Positions 7,417 to 16,784 of a stretch of 64,000 bases of DNA are shown one piece after another. The number at the start of each line of letters is the position of its first letter. Within the stretch, counting starts at the first letter, position 1. Source of the stretch: CALKWS01 sp051020515 (lineage in GTDB: Bacteria > Actinomycetota > Actinomycetes > Actinomycetales > Beutenbergiaceae); NCBI RefSeq assembly GCF_051020515.1, contig NZ_CP194857.1, positions 2,046,001 through 2,110,000 of the forward strand, in the 5' to 3' direction. Under the pieces are notes generated by a model, which saw only the letters and a list, made by a program, of their open reading frames with translations, was not told the DNA's origin and made no database searches. The translations under genes were made by a program, and so were the position numbers.

Positions 7417-10086
7417 TCAGGCGTGCTGGCGGGCGGTGAGGCGGCGCCGCACCCACTTCTCCGCCTCCACGATCACCAGGACCGAGACGCCCAGTGCCGC
7501 ACACAACGCCCACTCCCCGCCGGACAGCGGGACGAAGCCCATCAGGTTCGACACCACCGGCCAGGTGACCGCCACCCAGAACAGTGCGAGTGCGGCGAAG
7601 GAGGAGACCACCAGCAGCCGGTTGCTGAAGGGGTCCGACAGCACCGACTTGTGCTCGAACCGGGAGGTCTGCACGAAGAAGAAGTTCATCATGACGAACA
7701 GGGTCATCGTCAGGGTACGGGCGTGCTCCTCGGCCAATCCCTCGTTCAGGCCCCACAGGAACATCCCCACCGCGGCCAGGCCCATCCAGGCGCCGGCGAT
7801 CACGGTGCGCCACCATAGCACCCGGCTGAGCACCCCCTCCTTGGCCGAGCGCGGCGGGTGGTTGAGCTCATCGCCCTCAGCACCCTCGAACCCCAGCGCG
7901 ATGTCCTGCACACCGTTGGTGACCACATTCATGAACAGCATCTGGATCGGCAGGAAGATCAACGGCATGTCGGTGTAGACGCTGATCGAGACCGCCAACA
8001 GCGAGGCCGCACCGTTGGCCAGCAGGAAGTGGGTGGCCTTGCGGATCGCATTGAACGTGACCCGGCCCTGCTCCACGGCGTCGACCACGGTGACGAAGTT
8101 GTCGTCGGTGAGCACCATGTCCGCCGACTCCCGGGCCACGTCGGTGCCGGAGGCCCCCATCGCCACCCCCAGCGCGGCCGCCTTGAGGGCGGGTGCGTCG
8201 TTGACGCCGTCGCCGGTGACGGCGACCACCTCGCCGCTGTCCTGCAGCACCTGCACGATGCGCATCTTGTCCTGCGGGGACACCCGCGCCGCGACCCCGA
8301 CCCGGCGCAGCCGTGCCCGCAGGGCCTCATCGTCGAGGGTGAGGATCTCGGCGCCGGTGAGCGGTTCGGCTTCGGTGGGCAGTCCCAGTTGAGCCGCGAT
8401 CGCCAGCGCCGTGGCCGGTTGGTCGCCGGTGATCATCAGCACCCAGATCCCAGCCCGGTGGCAGGCGGCGATCGCCTCGGTCACCCCGGGGCGGGGCGGG
8501 TCGGCCATGCCCTGCAGGCCGGCGAAGGTCAGGCCGCTGGGCGCTGGGAGCTCCTCAGGGATCTGCTCCCCGGGCGCGAGCACCCGGAAGGCGGTGCCCA
8601 GCATCCGCAGTCCCCGACTGGCGAGGTGATGATTCGCGGACTGGACGACGTCGAGGTCGAGGGGGGCCACGCCGTCGTCGGTCTGGATGTTCACCGAGGC
8701 CGCGAGCAGCGCATCCGGGGAGCCCTTGACGAACAACACCCGGTCGTCGCCGACCCGGTGGATGCTCTGGGACATCCGGGCCTCGGACTCATACGGGGCA
8801 TGCGCCAGGGGCGCGGTGGTGAACTCGCCCATGGTCACCGCGCCGGTGCGCAACGCCGCCTTGGCCATCGCGACGTCGACGGCGTCCCCGATGAAGGTGC
8901 TCGGGTCATCACGGTCGGGCCGGGCCTCGTTGGTCAGCGCCCCGATAAGGAGCATCTGGCGCGCTGCCGGACTCAGCGTGAGCCCGGGATCGGTCAGCTC
9001 GACCTCACCGGCGGTGGTCCAGCCGGCCTGGGAGGTCATCTCGTTCATCGTCAGAGTGCCGGTCTTGTCCGAGCCGATCACCGTGGTGGAGCCCAACGTC
9101 TCCACCGCCGGCAGTGAGCGAACCAGGGCGTGACGCTTGGCCATCCGGGACACACCCACGCTCATCGCCACGGTCAGCACGATGGGCAAGGACTCCGGCA
9201 AGGAGGCCACCGCCAGGGCCACGATGGTCATGAACATCTCACCGGGGGCGTTACCCAGGGCGACTCCGGAGAAGAACAACACCGCTGAGACTGCGGTGAT
9301 GATCACACCGATCTTGCGCTCCAGGCCGTTGGTCAGTTCCTGCAACGGGGTCTTGCCCGGAGGCCCCTTGATCAACTCACTGATCACGCCCAGCTCGGTG
9401 CCGGTGCCGGTCGCCACCACCAGCGCTCGGGCCCGGCCCGAGCGCACCAGGGTGCCGGAGAAGGCCATGTTGATGCGGTCACCGACGGGGGCTTCCTCGG
9501 TGACCACGCCGGTCTGCTTGGTGACCGCCTCGGACTCCCCGGTCAGCATCGACTCATCGACCTGCAAACTCTTGGCGTCCAGCAACCGGACGTCGGCCGG
9601 GACGCGGTCCCCGCTCTCCAGGTGCACCACGTCACCGGGCACCAGATCGGCCGCAGGCCGGGTGGCGGCTGCCCCGTCCCGCACGACCGTGCAGTTCGGC
9701 GCGGACAGGGTGGCGAGCGCTCGCACGTCGCGGGCGGACTTGCGCTCCTGCCAGAATCCCAGACCCGCGTTCAGGGCCAGGATCAGGGCGATCGCACCGG
9801 CGTCGACGTACTCCCGGAGCAGCATGGTGATGACGAAGGCCGCCAGCAGGATCCCGATCATCGGGCTGACGAACTGGCGTAGCAGAGTGACGATCCACGG
9901 GGTGGCCGAACTGGTCTCGATCGTGTTCGGGCCGTGGACGGCGAGACGTTGCTCGGCCCCGGCGGAGGTCAGTCCCTGGTCATCTGCGTGCAGGGCCGCG
10001 GTGACGTCCTCGATGTCCAGCGCATGCCAGGTCCGCTCGGAGGCGGATTCGACGGTGGGTTGCGTGGACATGGTGGAGGCGGACAC
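7417..10086 (-). CDS. Cation-transporting P-type ATPase (P2, Ca2+-ATPase-like)
   Basis: This 889-residue integral membrane pump starts at GTG (10086); an ATG at 10071 is an alternative. Visible are the N-terminal cation-ATPase domain, the actuator T-G-E-S motif, the phosphorylation motif D-K-T-G-T-L-T with Asp340, the hinge T-G-D-G-V-N-D-A-P and a C-terminal membrane domain. The M4 motif reads P-E-S-L-P and so keeps the metal-binding Glu of Ca2+ pumps. The M6 motif reads N-V-V-T-N-G, with Asn where SERCA has Asp800, and the M5 Glu is not seen. A Ca2+ or other divalent or monovalent cation is possible; the ion cannot be fixed from sequence. Confidence 0.9.
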   Translation of the reverse strand: MSASTMSTQPTVESASERTWHALDIEDVTAALHADDQGLTSAGAEQRLAVHGPNTIETSSATPWIVTLLRQFVSPMIGILLAAFVITMLLREYVDAGAIALILALNAGLGFWQERKSARDVRALATLSAPNCTVVRDGAAATRPAADLVPGDVVHLESGDRVPADVRLLDAKSLQVDESMLTGESEAVTKQTGVVTEEAPVGDRINMAFSGTLVRSGRARALVVATGTGTELGVISELIKGPPGKTPLQELTNGLERKIGVIITAVSAVLFFSGVALGNAPGEMFMTIVALAVASLPESLPIVLTVAMSVGVSRMAKRHALVRSLPAVETLGSTTVIGSDKTGTLTMNEMTSQAGWTTAGEVELTDPGLTLSPAARQMLLIGALTNEARPDRDDPSTFIGDAVDVAMAKAALRTGAVTMGEFTTAPLAHAPYESEARMSQSIHRVGDDRVLFVKGSPDALLAASVNIQTDDGVAPLDLDVVQSANHHLASRGLRMLGTAFRVLAPGEQIPEELPAPSGLTFAGLQGMADPPRPGVTEAIAACHRAGIWVLMITGDQPATALAIAAQLGLPTEAEPLTGAEILTLDDEALRARLRRVGVAARVSPQDKMRIVQVLQDSGEVVAVTGDGVNDAPALKAAALGVAMGASGTDVARESADMVLTDDNFVTVVDAVEQGRVTFNAIRKATHFLLANGAASLLAVSISVYTDMPLIFLPIQMLFMNVVTNGVQDIALGFEGAEGDELNHPPRSAKEGVLSRVLWWRTVIAGAWMGLAAVGMFLWGLNEGLAEEHARTLTMTLFVMMNFFFVQTSRFEHKSVLSDPFSNRLLVVSSFAALALFWVAVTWPVVSNLMGFVPLSGGEWALCAALGVSVLVIVEAEKWVRRRLTARQHA

Positions 10087-10305
10087 TGGTGGCTCTCGGG
10101 TGGGGGGTCGTTCGGGACCGTGACCGTTGTGGCAGGCAAGACCGTTGCCTACCAGTCTGGTGCCAGAAGGGCGTCGTGCCGTGGGACCAAGGACCCGCCC
10201 GGGTGGCCCCGCGGTATGGGGGCCGATCAGATCACGGGGGTGCGGCCTTCGCCAGTGCGATCCCGGGGAGGGACCGGCTCACGAACGTCGGGTGCGCTGC
10301 CCGCC

Positions 10306-11217
10306 TCAGGTGCGCTCGCCGTCGTCGGGCCGGGCGTCCTGGTTGTTCGTCGCGGCGCCGAGCCCGGGTGCAGCGTGTTCAAGGCCGCCAGGTGTGTCCA
10401 GGACGATCGGGTCGGGTCTCTTGGCGGCGCGGGTGTCGCCGGAGGAGGCGCGGCGGAACCGCCGGGTCGCCCAGGGGTAGACGTCGCGGCGTATCCAGGT
10501 GGCGTCCTCGCGCAGTCGTGCGGGCAGGGCGGGCCGGGCCTGGGTGTCCAGCGGTTTCGACCAGTCGGCGTCGTCGGGTTCCAACCCCAGCGCGTCCAGC
10601 GCCGCCTGAGCGGCGCGCCAGTGGCCCAGCGTGCTCAGATGCACCCGGTCCGGGGCCCACATGCGCCGGTCCTGCAGCGCTCGCAGGCCCCAGATGTCCA
10701 TGACGTGGGCGCCGTGGGTGCGCGCGACGGACCAGATGTGGGCGTTGAAGATCCCGACCTTGGGGCGCATCACGGTCAGCAGCGGCCCGGCCCGGCGGGT
10801 GTCCATCCCGGTGGCCAGCAGCACGTCGATGCCCTGCTCGCGCGCGGCGCGTACCGCGCGGTCGAGGCGCGCGCCCAGGACGTCGGGGTCGCCGCCGGGG
10901 CGAAGCAGGTCGTTGCCGCCACCGATGATGGAGATCAGGTCCGGCTTGGCGGCCAGTGCCTGTGGGAACTGCTCGGTCAGGAGGATCGGGCCCAGCAGCT
11001 TGCCCCGGATCGCGAGGTTGGCGTACTCCAGCGGCGCGCGCCCCGCCCTGGTGCGACGCCCGGTCAGGGACTGGGCAAGCAGGTCCGCCCAGCCCCGGTA
11101 GTCACCGGGTTCGCCGGGCTCATCGCACAGACCCTCGGTCATGGAGTCACCGATCGCCACGAAGCGGCGCCAGCGTGGTGCGGACGGGGTGAAGAACACA
11201 TCAGTCACGGTTGCCAT
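10306..11217 (-). CDS. SGNH/GDSL hydrolase family protein
   Basis: The ATG at 11217 opens a 303-residue protein. The nucleophile block I-G-D-S-M-T-E-G lies near residue 20, the oxyanion Asn block G-G-G-N-D near residue 95, and the D-R-V-H-L-S block with the Asp/His pair near residue 200, giving the full SGNH catalytic set. No signal peptide is evident, so it is likely cytoplasmic. A basic tail of about 80 residues follows the hydrolase domain and is probably disordered. Substrate esters are unknown. The ung gene lies just upstream on the same strand. Confidence 0.88.
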   Translation of the reverse strand: MATVTDVFFTPSAPRWRRFVAIGDSMTEGLCDEPGEPGDYRGWADLLAQSLTGRRTRAGRAPLEYANLAIRGKLLGPILLTEQFPQALAAKPDLISIIGGGNDLLRPGGDPDVLGARLDRAVRAAREQGIDVLLATGMDTRRAGPLLTVMRPKVGIFNAHIWSVARTHGAHVMDIWGLRALQDRRMWAPDRVHLSTLGHWRAAQAALDALGLEPDDADWSKPLDTQARPALPARLREDATWIRRDVYPWATRRFRRASSGDTRAAKRPDPIVLDTPGGLEHAAPGLGAATNNQDARPDDGERT

Positions 11218-11321
11218 TGTGCCGTGCCGGGGGTGTGCGGTGTTGCGGTGCCTGCTTGGTGGGGTGCTGCGGTGCCTGGGGTGCTGGGGTGCTGCCATGC
11301 CACGGTGCCGGCGTGCCCGTG

Positions 11322-12001
11322 TCAGGGCAGCGACCACTCCACCGGCTCGGCACCCATCTGCAACAGCAACTCGTTGGCGCGGGAGAACGGTTTGGAACCG
11401 AAGAATCCGCGCGAGGCCGATAGCGGGCTGGGGTGCGGCGACATGATGCACGGCGTGGCGCCCAGAGCCGGCTTGAGGGACTGGGCGTCCCCCCCCACAG
11501 GATCGCCACCATCGGTTGGTCGCGAGCCACTAGCGCTCTGATCGCCTGGTCGGTGATCTGCTCCCAGCCCTTGCCACGGTGGGAGGCGGGCTTGCCCGGC
11601 ATCACGGTCAGGCACCGGTTCAGCAGCAGCACGCCGTGGTCGGCCCAGGCGGACAGGTCGCCGGAGGTGGGCTGGGGCGCCCCGACGTCGCTGACCAGTT
11701 CGGTGAAGATGTTCACCAGGGAGCGCGGCAGCGGTCGTACATGGGATTGGACGGAGAAGGACAGGCCCATCGGATGCCCCGGGGTGGGGTAGGGGTCCTG
11801 GCCCACGATCAGCACCCGTACGTTCGCCAGGGGCCGGGTGAAGGCGCGCAGCACGTCCTCGCCTGCCGGCAGGTAGCCGCGGCCGGCGGCGACCTCGGCG
11901 CGCAGGAAGTCTCCCATCGCGTGGATCTGCTGCTCCACCGGCGCCAGGGCCTGGGCCCAGCCCGGTTCGATGATGTGCTCCAGTGGGGTGCGCGTGCTCA
12001 C
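11322..12001 (-). pseudogene. ung: Uracil-DNA glycosylase (family 1), one-base frameshift
   Basis: The protein begins at a GTG (12001). The water-activating motif G-Q-D-P-Y-P and the L-L-L-N-R-C-L-T-V segment are in the first frame. The C-terminal H-P-S-P-L-S-A-S-R-G-F block is in the next frame and runs to a stop at 11322. The switch falls in a run of eight C (11489-11496 on the plus strand); nine would restore a 226-residue enzyme. Ung removes uracil from DNA as the first step of base excision repair. Loss of the HPSP loop would inactivate it, so an assembly error is more likely than a real mutation. Confidence 0.88.
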
Positions 12002-12276
12002 CGCACCAGGGTGGCAGAAGTATCAGGCCCTGCCCGAGCGGTCGAGACGTTTGGCTCCGCGCTGGGCAGTTGACGCCGTTACAGTTAGCGCCGTTGCGAT
12101 TAGCACAGACGCGGCCGAAGCGAGTGAATGACACGCGTGTGGTTTGCCTCTAGTATTGCCCCGAGCGGCTCCACGTGCGTAGGCACACGAGGTGGGGATC
12201 ACGCCGCGGTTCAGCAGCCGCGGCGGGAGTCCACCACACGGAACCGCACCGGGAAGTTCAGGCACCAGGAGGATCG

Positions 12277-12567
12277 ATGTCAGCAGCGCAGCAGATCAAC
12301 GCTCACACCACCGAGCAGGAACTGAGCGAACGCGACGCTGCAATCCTGGCCTTCGAGAACCAGTGGTGGAAGTACGCCGGCGCCAAGGAGACCGCCATCC
12401 GGGAACACTTCGACATGAGCGCCACCCGCTACTACCAGGTGCTCAACGCCCTCATCGACACCCCGGCCGCCCTGGCCGCTGAGCCGATGCTGGTCAAGCG
12501 GTTACGCCGGATGCGCAGTTCCCGCCAGCGGGAGCGTTCGGCCCGTCGGCTGGGCGACCGCGCGTGA
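12277..12567 (+). CDS. DUF3263 domain-containing protein
   Basis: The ATG at 12277 follows AGGAGGA at 12267-12273. The 96-residue product has a helix-turn-helix-like core around residues 20-65 (A-I-L-A-F-E-N-Q-W-W-K-Y and M-S-A-T-R-Y-Y-Q-V-L-N) and a very basic C-terminus, typical of the actinobacterial DUF3263 family. Nucleic-acid binding is suggested by the basic tail but is not established. It sits 39 bases before a LytR C-terminal-domain gene, a pairing seen in many actinobacteria. Upstream, at 12075-12104, is a 15-bp direct repeat (two imperfect copies) of unknown role. Confidence 0.88.
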   Translation: MSAAQQINAHTTEQELSERDAAILAFENQWWKYAGAKETAIREHFDMSATRYYQVLNALIDTPAALAAEPMLVKRLRRMRSSRQRERSARRLGDRA

Positions 12568-12606
12568 TCGCGCACGATCGCCGTCGAAGGAGATAACCTT
12601 TCGGGT

Positions 12607-13302
12607 GTGAGCCGCCAGGACTATCCCTACGACGAGGACGAATTCGACGTCCTCGGTGCCGACCGCACGCCTCAGGGCGTGCACCGGGCACCCGTTCCGC
12701 GCTGGCGGCAGTTGCTGCCCTTCGCGATCGTGATAGTGGTCGCCCCGCTGCTGGCCTGGGCCGGCGTGAGCATCCTGTCCGGGAACTTCGGTAGCGAGCC
12801 CGACCCCACGCCGGCCGTGACCGCCACCGAGGACCAGACCGAGGAGGAGACCGAGGACGGGACCGACGACGAGACCGACGACGGCGAGAACGGGACCGAC
12901 CCGGAGGCCACCGAGGAGGACGAGCCGGAGAACGGCGACGGCGAGAACGGGACCGATGAGGGCAATGGCGAACCCGAGGACGAGGCCACCGAGGAGGACC
13001 CGACCGACGATCCGGTCGATCTGGACCGGGACGTGCGGATCCTGATCCTCAACGGAGCCGGTGTCGCCGGAATCGCCGGCAGCACCGCCGAGACCCTCAA
13101 CAACGAGGGCTGGACCAACACCTCCACCGCCGACTACGGCCAGGCCCTGCCCACCGACACCACCCTGTACTACCACGACGCCCAGGTGGCCGAGGAAGCC
13201 GAAGCGGTCGCCGCCGACCTTGGCATCGAGGCCACGGTGGAGAGCGCCAGCGCCGCTTCCTCCGGCATCGTGATCGTGCTCCGTCCGGACTTCGTCGGCT
13301 GA
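12607..13302 (+). CDS. LytR C-terminal domain-containing membrane protein
   Basis: This 231-residue protein has a cytoplasmic N-terminus of about 36 residues, one membrane helix near residues 37-58, a long acidic low-complexity linker rich in E, D, T and N (about residues 68-140), and a C-terminal LytR_C domain beginning near R-I-L-I-L-N-G-A-G-V. The topology places the LytR_C domain outside the membrane. The domain is found with LytR-CpsA-Psr cell-wall ligases, so an envelope role is likely, but this protein lacks the catalytic LCP domain. It starts at a GTG preceded by GAAGGAG. Confidence 0.87.
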   Translation: MSRQDYPYDEDEFDVLGADRTPQGVHRAPVPRWRQLLPFAIVIVVAPLLAWAGVSILSGNFGSEPDPTPAVTATEDQTEEETEDGTDDETDDGENGTDPEATEEDEPENGDGENGTDEGNGEPEDEATEEDPTDDPVDLDRDVRILILNGAGVAGIAGSTAETLNNEGWTNTSTADYGQALPTDTTLYYHDAQVAEEAEAVAADLGIEATVESASAASSGIVIVLRPDFVG

Positions 13303-13356
13303 GCCGTCAGGCCTGCGCGGGACCCCTGCGTTCCTGGGTCCTGCGCCCCGAGCACC

Positions 13357-14720
13357 TCAGTTGTCCCGCACCTGCTCCGCGGGGGTCAGCACGCCGTCGT
13401 CCTCCAGGTGCGCCACGGTGAGCACCACCACCGCCGCACTCCACGCCAGCGGCGCCACCGCGGCCGGGGTGCCGTCGGGGAGACCTTCTCCGGGATCGCA
13501 CCCAGCGGGGTGCGGTGGGCATCGACCCAGTCCAACCAGTCCAGGGCCATCTGAGGCTCGCCGTTGTGCGCGGCGACCAACGCATACAGCGTGGTCTGCG
13601 GGGTCCAGGACAGCGACTGCTCCCGCCAACTCGCGCCCGGTGCCAGCCCGCCGGCGGGCCTGCGCATCGGCGTGATCGAGTCGTGCCACGCCCCGAGGGC
13701 CTCGCTCAGGGGTTCCGGTTGGAAGGGCGGCAGCGCGAAGGCGGTGGCAGCGTCGCGGTCGGTGCCACCGGGGTAGCGGGGATAGGTGGGCCCGAAGGTG
13801 CTCTCGACAGCCGTGCGCAACCGGTCGGCGGCGGCGCCGGTGCGCAGCGCCAGGTCCATGTCGCCGGCACCGGACCAGATCCGGGTGGCCGCGTGCAGGC
13901 CGGCCAGGACCGGGGCGGCGGTGCCCAGCGTCAGGTCCTGCTCTGGGTGCTCCCAGTAGTCCGCGCTCGGCGGCGGCAGCGAGTCCGGAGTCTCGGCCTG
14001 GTGCAGTAACTGAGCGGTGGAGCGGGCCAGTAGTGGCGTGAGGTCGTGGTGGATCCGCTCACGGAGCGGGTCGTCCGGGGCCAGCGTGGCCAGGACGTGG
14101 TCGGTGGCCCACAGCACCCAACCGGTTCCGTCGGTCTGGATGCCCCGGCCATCCGGCGGTCCGGAGGCGTCGGGGAGATAGCGGGCCTCGAAGGTGCCGT
14201 CGGGGTGTTGCACGCGCTGCAGGAAGGCCAGCACCTCCACCGCGTCCCGGGGGTGCCCGGCGCCGGCCAGCGCGGCGGCGATGAAGGAGGCATCCCGCGG
14301 CCACACGTACCGCCAGTTCGGGTTGTACCCGGCAAGGGCGGCGCCGTCGTCGAGGGTCAGGGCACGGATGTCCAGCAGTGCGCCGGTGACCATCTCCTCG
14401 TAGGCGCTTCCGGTGCCGGGAACCGATCCGGCGGCGAGCCAGTCGCGGTCCGCCTGGGCTCGTTCGTGCGCGTCCCGGTGCTGTCCCGCGGAGGTATCCG
14501 GAGTGGGGGCGAGGACCCGGCTGCCGCGCAGGTAGGAGACCTCGGCGCCGGGCAGGATCACGGCCCGTTCACCGTCGGGGCGCACCTGCACGCCCCAGGC
14601 GTAGGGATCCACCTCATCGATGCGTCGTGGGTCCCACAGGTCGGTCCGCGCGAGCGCCATCCCGGTCAGCAGAGCGGCCAGGACCACTGCGGTGAGGACG
14701 ATGAGTGGGCGACGGTGCAT
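13357..14720 (-). pseudogene. Glycoside hydrolase family 15-like protein, one-base frameshift
   Basis: It begins with an N-terminal hydrophobic helix (residues 6-24), a secretion signal or anchor. The (alpha/alpha)6 glucoamylase-type core has R-Y-V-W-P-R-D-A near residue 138, a D-Y-W-E segment resembling the general-acid site of GH15, and a W-R-E-Q-S-L-S-W segment likely holding the base. The frame is lost near 13481-13484; one added base restores the final 40 or so residues and a 454-residue protein ending at 13357. GH15 enzymes release glucose from alpha-glucans or act on trehalose. Activity here is not proven, and the break is probably an assembly indel. Confidence 0.8.
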
Positions 14721-14751
14721 GGTCGCCCGATCCTACGAGAAGCGCTCGAGC

Positions 14752-14860
14752 GGGTGGGCTGCGGAGGGGGTGCGGCCCGGATCGCCGGCTGGCCACAGGG
14801 CGCAGGTGCGGCGGGGTGGGCTGCGGAGGGGGTGCGGCCCCACAGGGCGCACGTGCGGCG
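14752..14860. repeat. Imperfect direct repeat, about 62 bp and 47 bp copies
   Basis: A 27-bp block at 14752-14778 recurs exactly at 14814-14840, and a following 21-bp block at 14793-14813 recurs with one change at 14840-14860. The second copy lacks about 15 bp between the two blocks. The repeat sits between the start of the GH15-like gene and the start of the FAD oxidoreductase. No function is evident. Confidence 0.85.
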
Positions 14861-14967
14861 GGTGGGGGCGAGGTGGGATGCTGCGATGGTCGGAGAGTCG
14901 GTCGGGGCGGTGGTCAGACGGCTGTCCAAGAAGTGGCACCAGCGAAGGCCGAAGCGGTAGGAGGGCG

Positions 14968-16452
14968 ATGGGCGAGCGAGCGGTAACCGACGTCGTCGTG
15001 GTCGGTTCCGGGCCGAACGGCCTGGCCGCCGCGGTCACGATGGCCCGCGCCGGACTGGATGTGCACCTGTACGAAGCCGAGCCCACCCTCGGCGGGGGCG
15101 CGCGTACCGAGAACCTTGGCCTGGCCGGCAACCTGCAGCACGACATCTGCTCCGCGGTGCACCCCCTGGCCCTGGCCAGCCCGTTCTTCGCCGAGTTCGA
15201 CCTGCCGGCCCGTGGGGTGCAGTTCACCGTCCCCGAGATTGCCTACGCCCAGCCCCTCGACGACCAACCCGCCGCCCTCGCCTACACCGACCTGGAGCGC
15301 ACCGCAGCAGCCCTGGGGGCCGACGGCGGCGCCTGGCGGTCGCTGTTCGGCCCCTTGGTACAGCACGAGCCCGCGGTCCTCGGGATCGGACTGGCCGACA
15401 TGCGCGCCATCCCCGCCGCGCTGCGCAACCCCAGCGGGCTCCTCGGCGCGCTGCACTACGGCCTGCGCGTTCTGGAACAGGGCAGCCCGCTATGGAACAC
15501 CCGATTCCGGGCAGACGCCGCCCCGGCCCTGTTTACCGGGGTGGCCGCCCACGGCATCGCCGGGATGCCCGGGCTTGCGCCCGCCGGCCTCGGACTGCTG
15601 CTCGGCCTGCTGGCACACACCTCCGGGTGGGCGCTCCCGGTGGGCGGGTCCCGAGCGATCGCCAACGCGATGGTGGCGGATCTGCGTAGCCACGGTGCGA
15701 CCATCCACACCGACACGCTGATCCAGGATTACCGGCAACTGCCACGTGCCCGGTCCTACCTCTTCGACACCACACCTGGCGCGATCGCGCGGATCTGGGG
15801 GGACCGGCTCCCACCCCGCACCGCCACCCGGTTGCGCCGGTACCGGCACGGCAATGCCGCCGCCAAGGTCGACTTCGTGCTCTCCGAACCGGTGCCCTGG
15901 CGCGATGCCCCGGTGGGGCGGGCCGGGACCGTGCACGTGGGCGGCTCGCGGGCGGACATGGTGCGCGCCGAGGCCCAGGTGGCCGCCGGCGCACACGCTG
16001 AGCAGCCGATGGTGCTGCTCAGCGACCCCGCCGTCGCTGACCCCGCGCGCAGCCGGGACGGACTGCGGCCGCTGTGGACCTACGCGCACGTGCCCGCCGG
16101 ATCGACGGCGGACGTCACCGAAGCGGTCACGGCGCAGATCGAACGGTTCGCTCCGGGCTTCCGGGATGTGGTCGTCGATGCCCGGTGCACCCCAGCGGCG
16201 CAGATGAGCCGGACGAACGCCAACTACGTCGGCGGGGACATCAGCAACGGTGCCCTGGATCTGCGCCGCATCCTCGGTGCCCCCCTGACAAGCCTCAACC
16301 CCTACCGTGCGGGCATCCCCGGGGTGTATCTGTGCTCAGCCGCCACCCCACCGGCCCCCGGGGTTCACGGGATGTGCGGCCACCATGGCGCCCGGTGGGC
16401 GCTGCGGGAACGCTTCGGGATCCATCAGATGCCCGGTCTCGGGCCGCGGTGA
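14968..16452 (+). CDS. Phytoene desaturase-family FAD oxidoreductase
   Basis: The ATG at 14968 follows AGGAGGG closely. The 494-residue protein opens with the FAD-binding motif V-G-S-G-P-N-G-L-A-A-A (residues 12-22) and E-A-E-P-T-L-G-G-G-A-R. It ends with the family's second FAD-contacting region (I-P-G-V-Y-L-C-S-A-A-T-P-P, then V-H-G-M-C-G-H-H-G-A). Proteins of this kind resemble carotenoid desaturases and retinol saturases, but no crt genes are nearby, so a carotenoid role is not supported. It is described only as an NAD(P)/FAD-dependent amine-oxidase-fold enzyme of unknown substrate. Confidence 0.88.
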   Translation: MGERAVTDVVVVGSGPNGLAAAVTMARAGLDVHLYEAEPTLGGGARTENLGLAGNLQHDICSAVHPLALASPFFAEFDLPARGVQFTVPEIAYAQPLDDQPAALAYTDLERTAAALGADGGAWRSLFGPLVQHEPAVLGIGLADMRAIPAALRNPSGLLGALHYGLRVLEQGSPLWNTRFRADAAPALFTGVAAHGIAGMPGLAPAGLGLLLGLLAHTSGWALPVGGSRAIANAMVADLRSHGATIHTDTLIQDYRQLPRARSYLFDTTPGAIARIWGDRLPPRTATRLRRYRHGNAAAKVDFVLSEPVPWRDAPVGRAGTVHVGGSRADMVRAEAQVAAGAHAEQPMVLLSDPAVADPARSRDGLRPLWTYAHVPAGSTADVTEAVTAQIERFAPGFRDVVVDARCTPAAQMSRTNANYVGGDISNGALDLRRILGAPLTSLNPYRAGIPGVYLCSAATPPAPGVHGMCGHHGARWALRERFGIHQMPGLGPR

Positions 16453-16608
16453 GAGACCCGGCCCAGCAACCAGTGGGTGCCCTTCGCCCCGTCGATTTCG
16501 TCCAAGACGGCGGCACGATCCGCGCAGAGCGAGCCCGGCAGCAGCCGTGATGAGCGTGTGACCAAAGGTGAGATACCGCACCGAAGGCCTGCGTCGTCGT
16601 CGATCCTG

Positions 16609-16635
16609 CTTGCACTCTCACCCCTAGAGTGCCAA
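16609..16635 (+). promoter_or_regulatory. CIRCE element 1 (HrcA operator) upstream of groEL
   Basis: The arms CTTGCACTC and GAGTGCCAA flank exactly 9 bases, close to the CIRCE consensus TTAGCACTC-N9-GAGTGCTAA. A TTGCAC (16610) and AATAAT (16634) pair spaced by 18 bases overlaps it and may be the groEL promoter. HrcA should repress groEL here. Confidence 0.9.
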
Positions 16636-16643
16636 TAATGGCG

Positions 16644-16670
16644 TTAGCACTCTCGACCTGAGAGTGACAA
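16644..16670 (+). promoter_or_regulatory. CIRCE element 2 (HrcA operator) upstream of groEL
   Basis: The left arm TTAGCACTC matches the CIRCE consensus exactly; after 9 bases the right arm reads GAGTGACAA. It lies 8 bases after the first CIRCE box and 114 bases before the groEL start. Two boxes suggest tight heat-shock control by HrcA. Confidence 0.92.
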
Positions 16671-16784
16671 CTGTGGCCGGTAAGACGAGGTGCCGCGGGA
16701 TGCGTGACGTGAACGCATGTCGGGGCATCGTCCGTCGCGGGCGTCGAACCGGCTTTCGTCCGCCAGCAGGAGGATTAAACCCGA

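Noticed and set aside
7858..9117. Long plus-strand frame within the P-type ATPase gene
   Set aside because: It lies opposite clear ATPase motifs and its product is biased to His, Gly and Arg without any recognisable fold.
10087..10305. A gene between the SGNH hydrolase and the P-type ATPase
   Set aside because: Plus-strand frames in this stretch are continuous with frames antisense to neighbouring genes and show no domain; the stretch probably holds the ATPase promoter.
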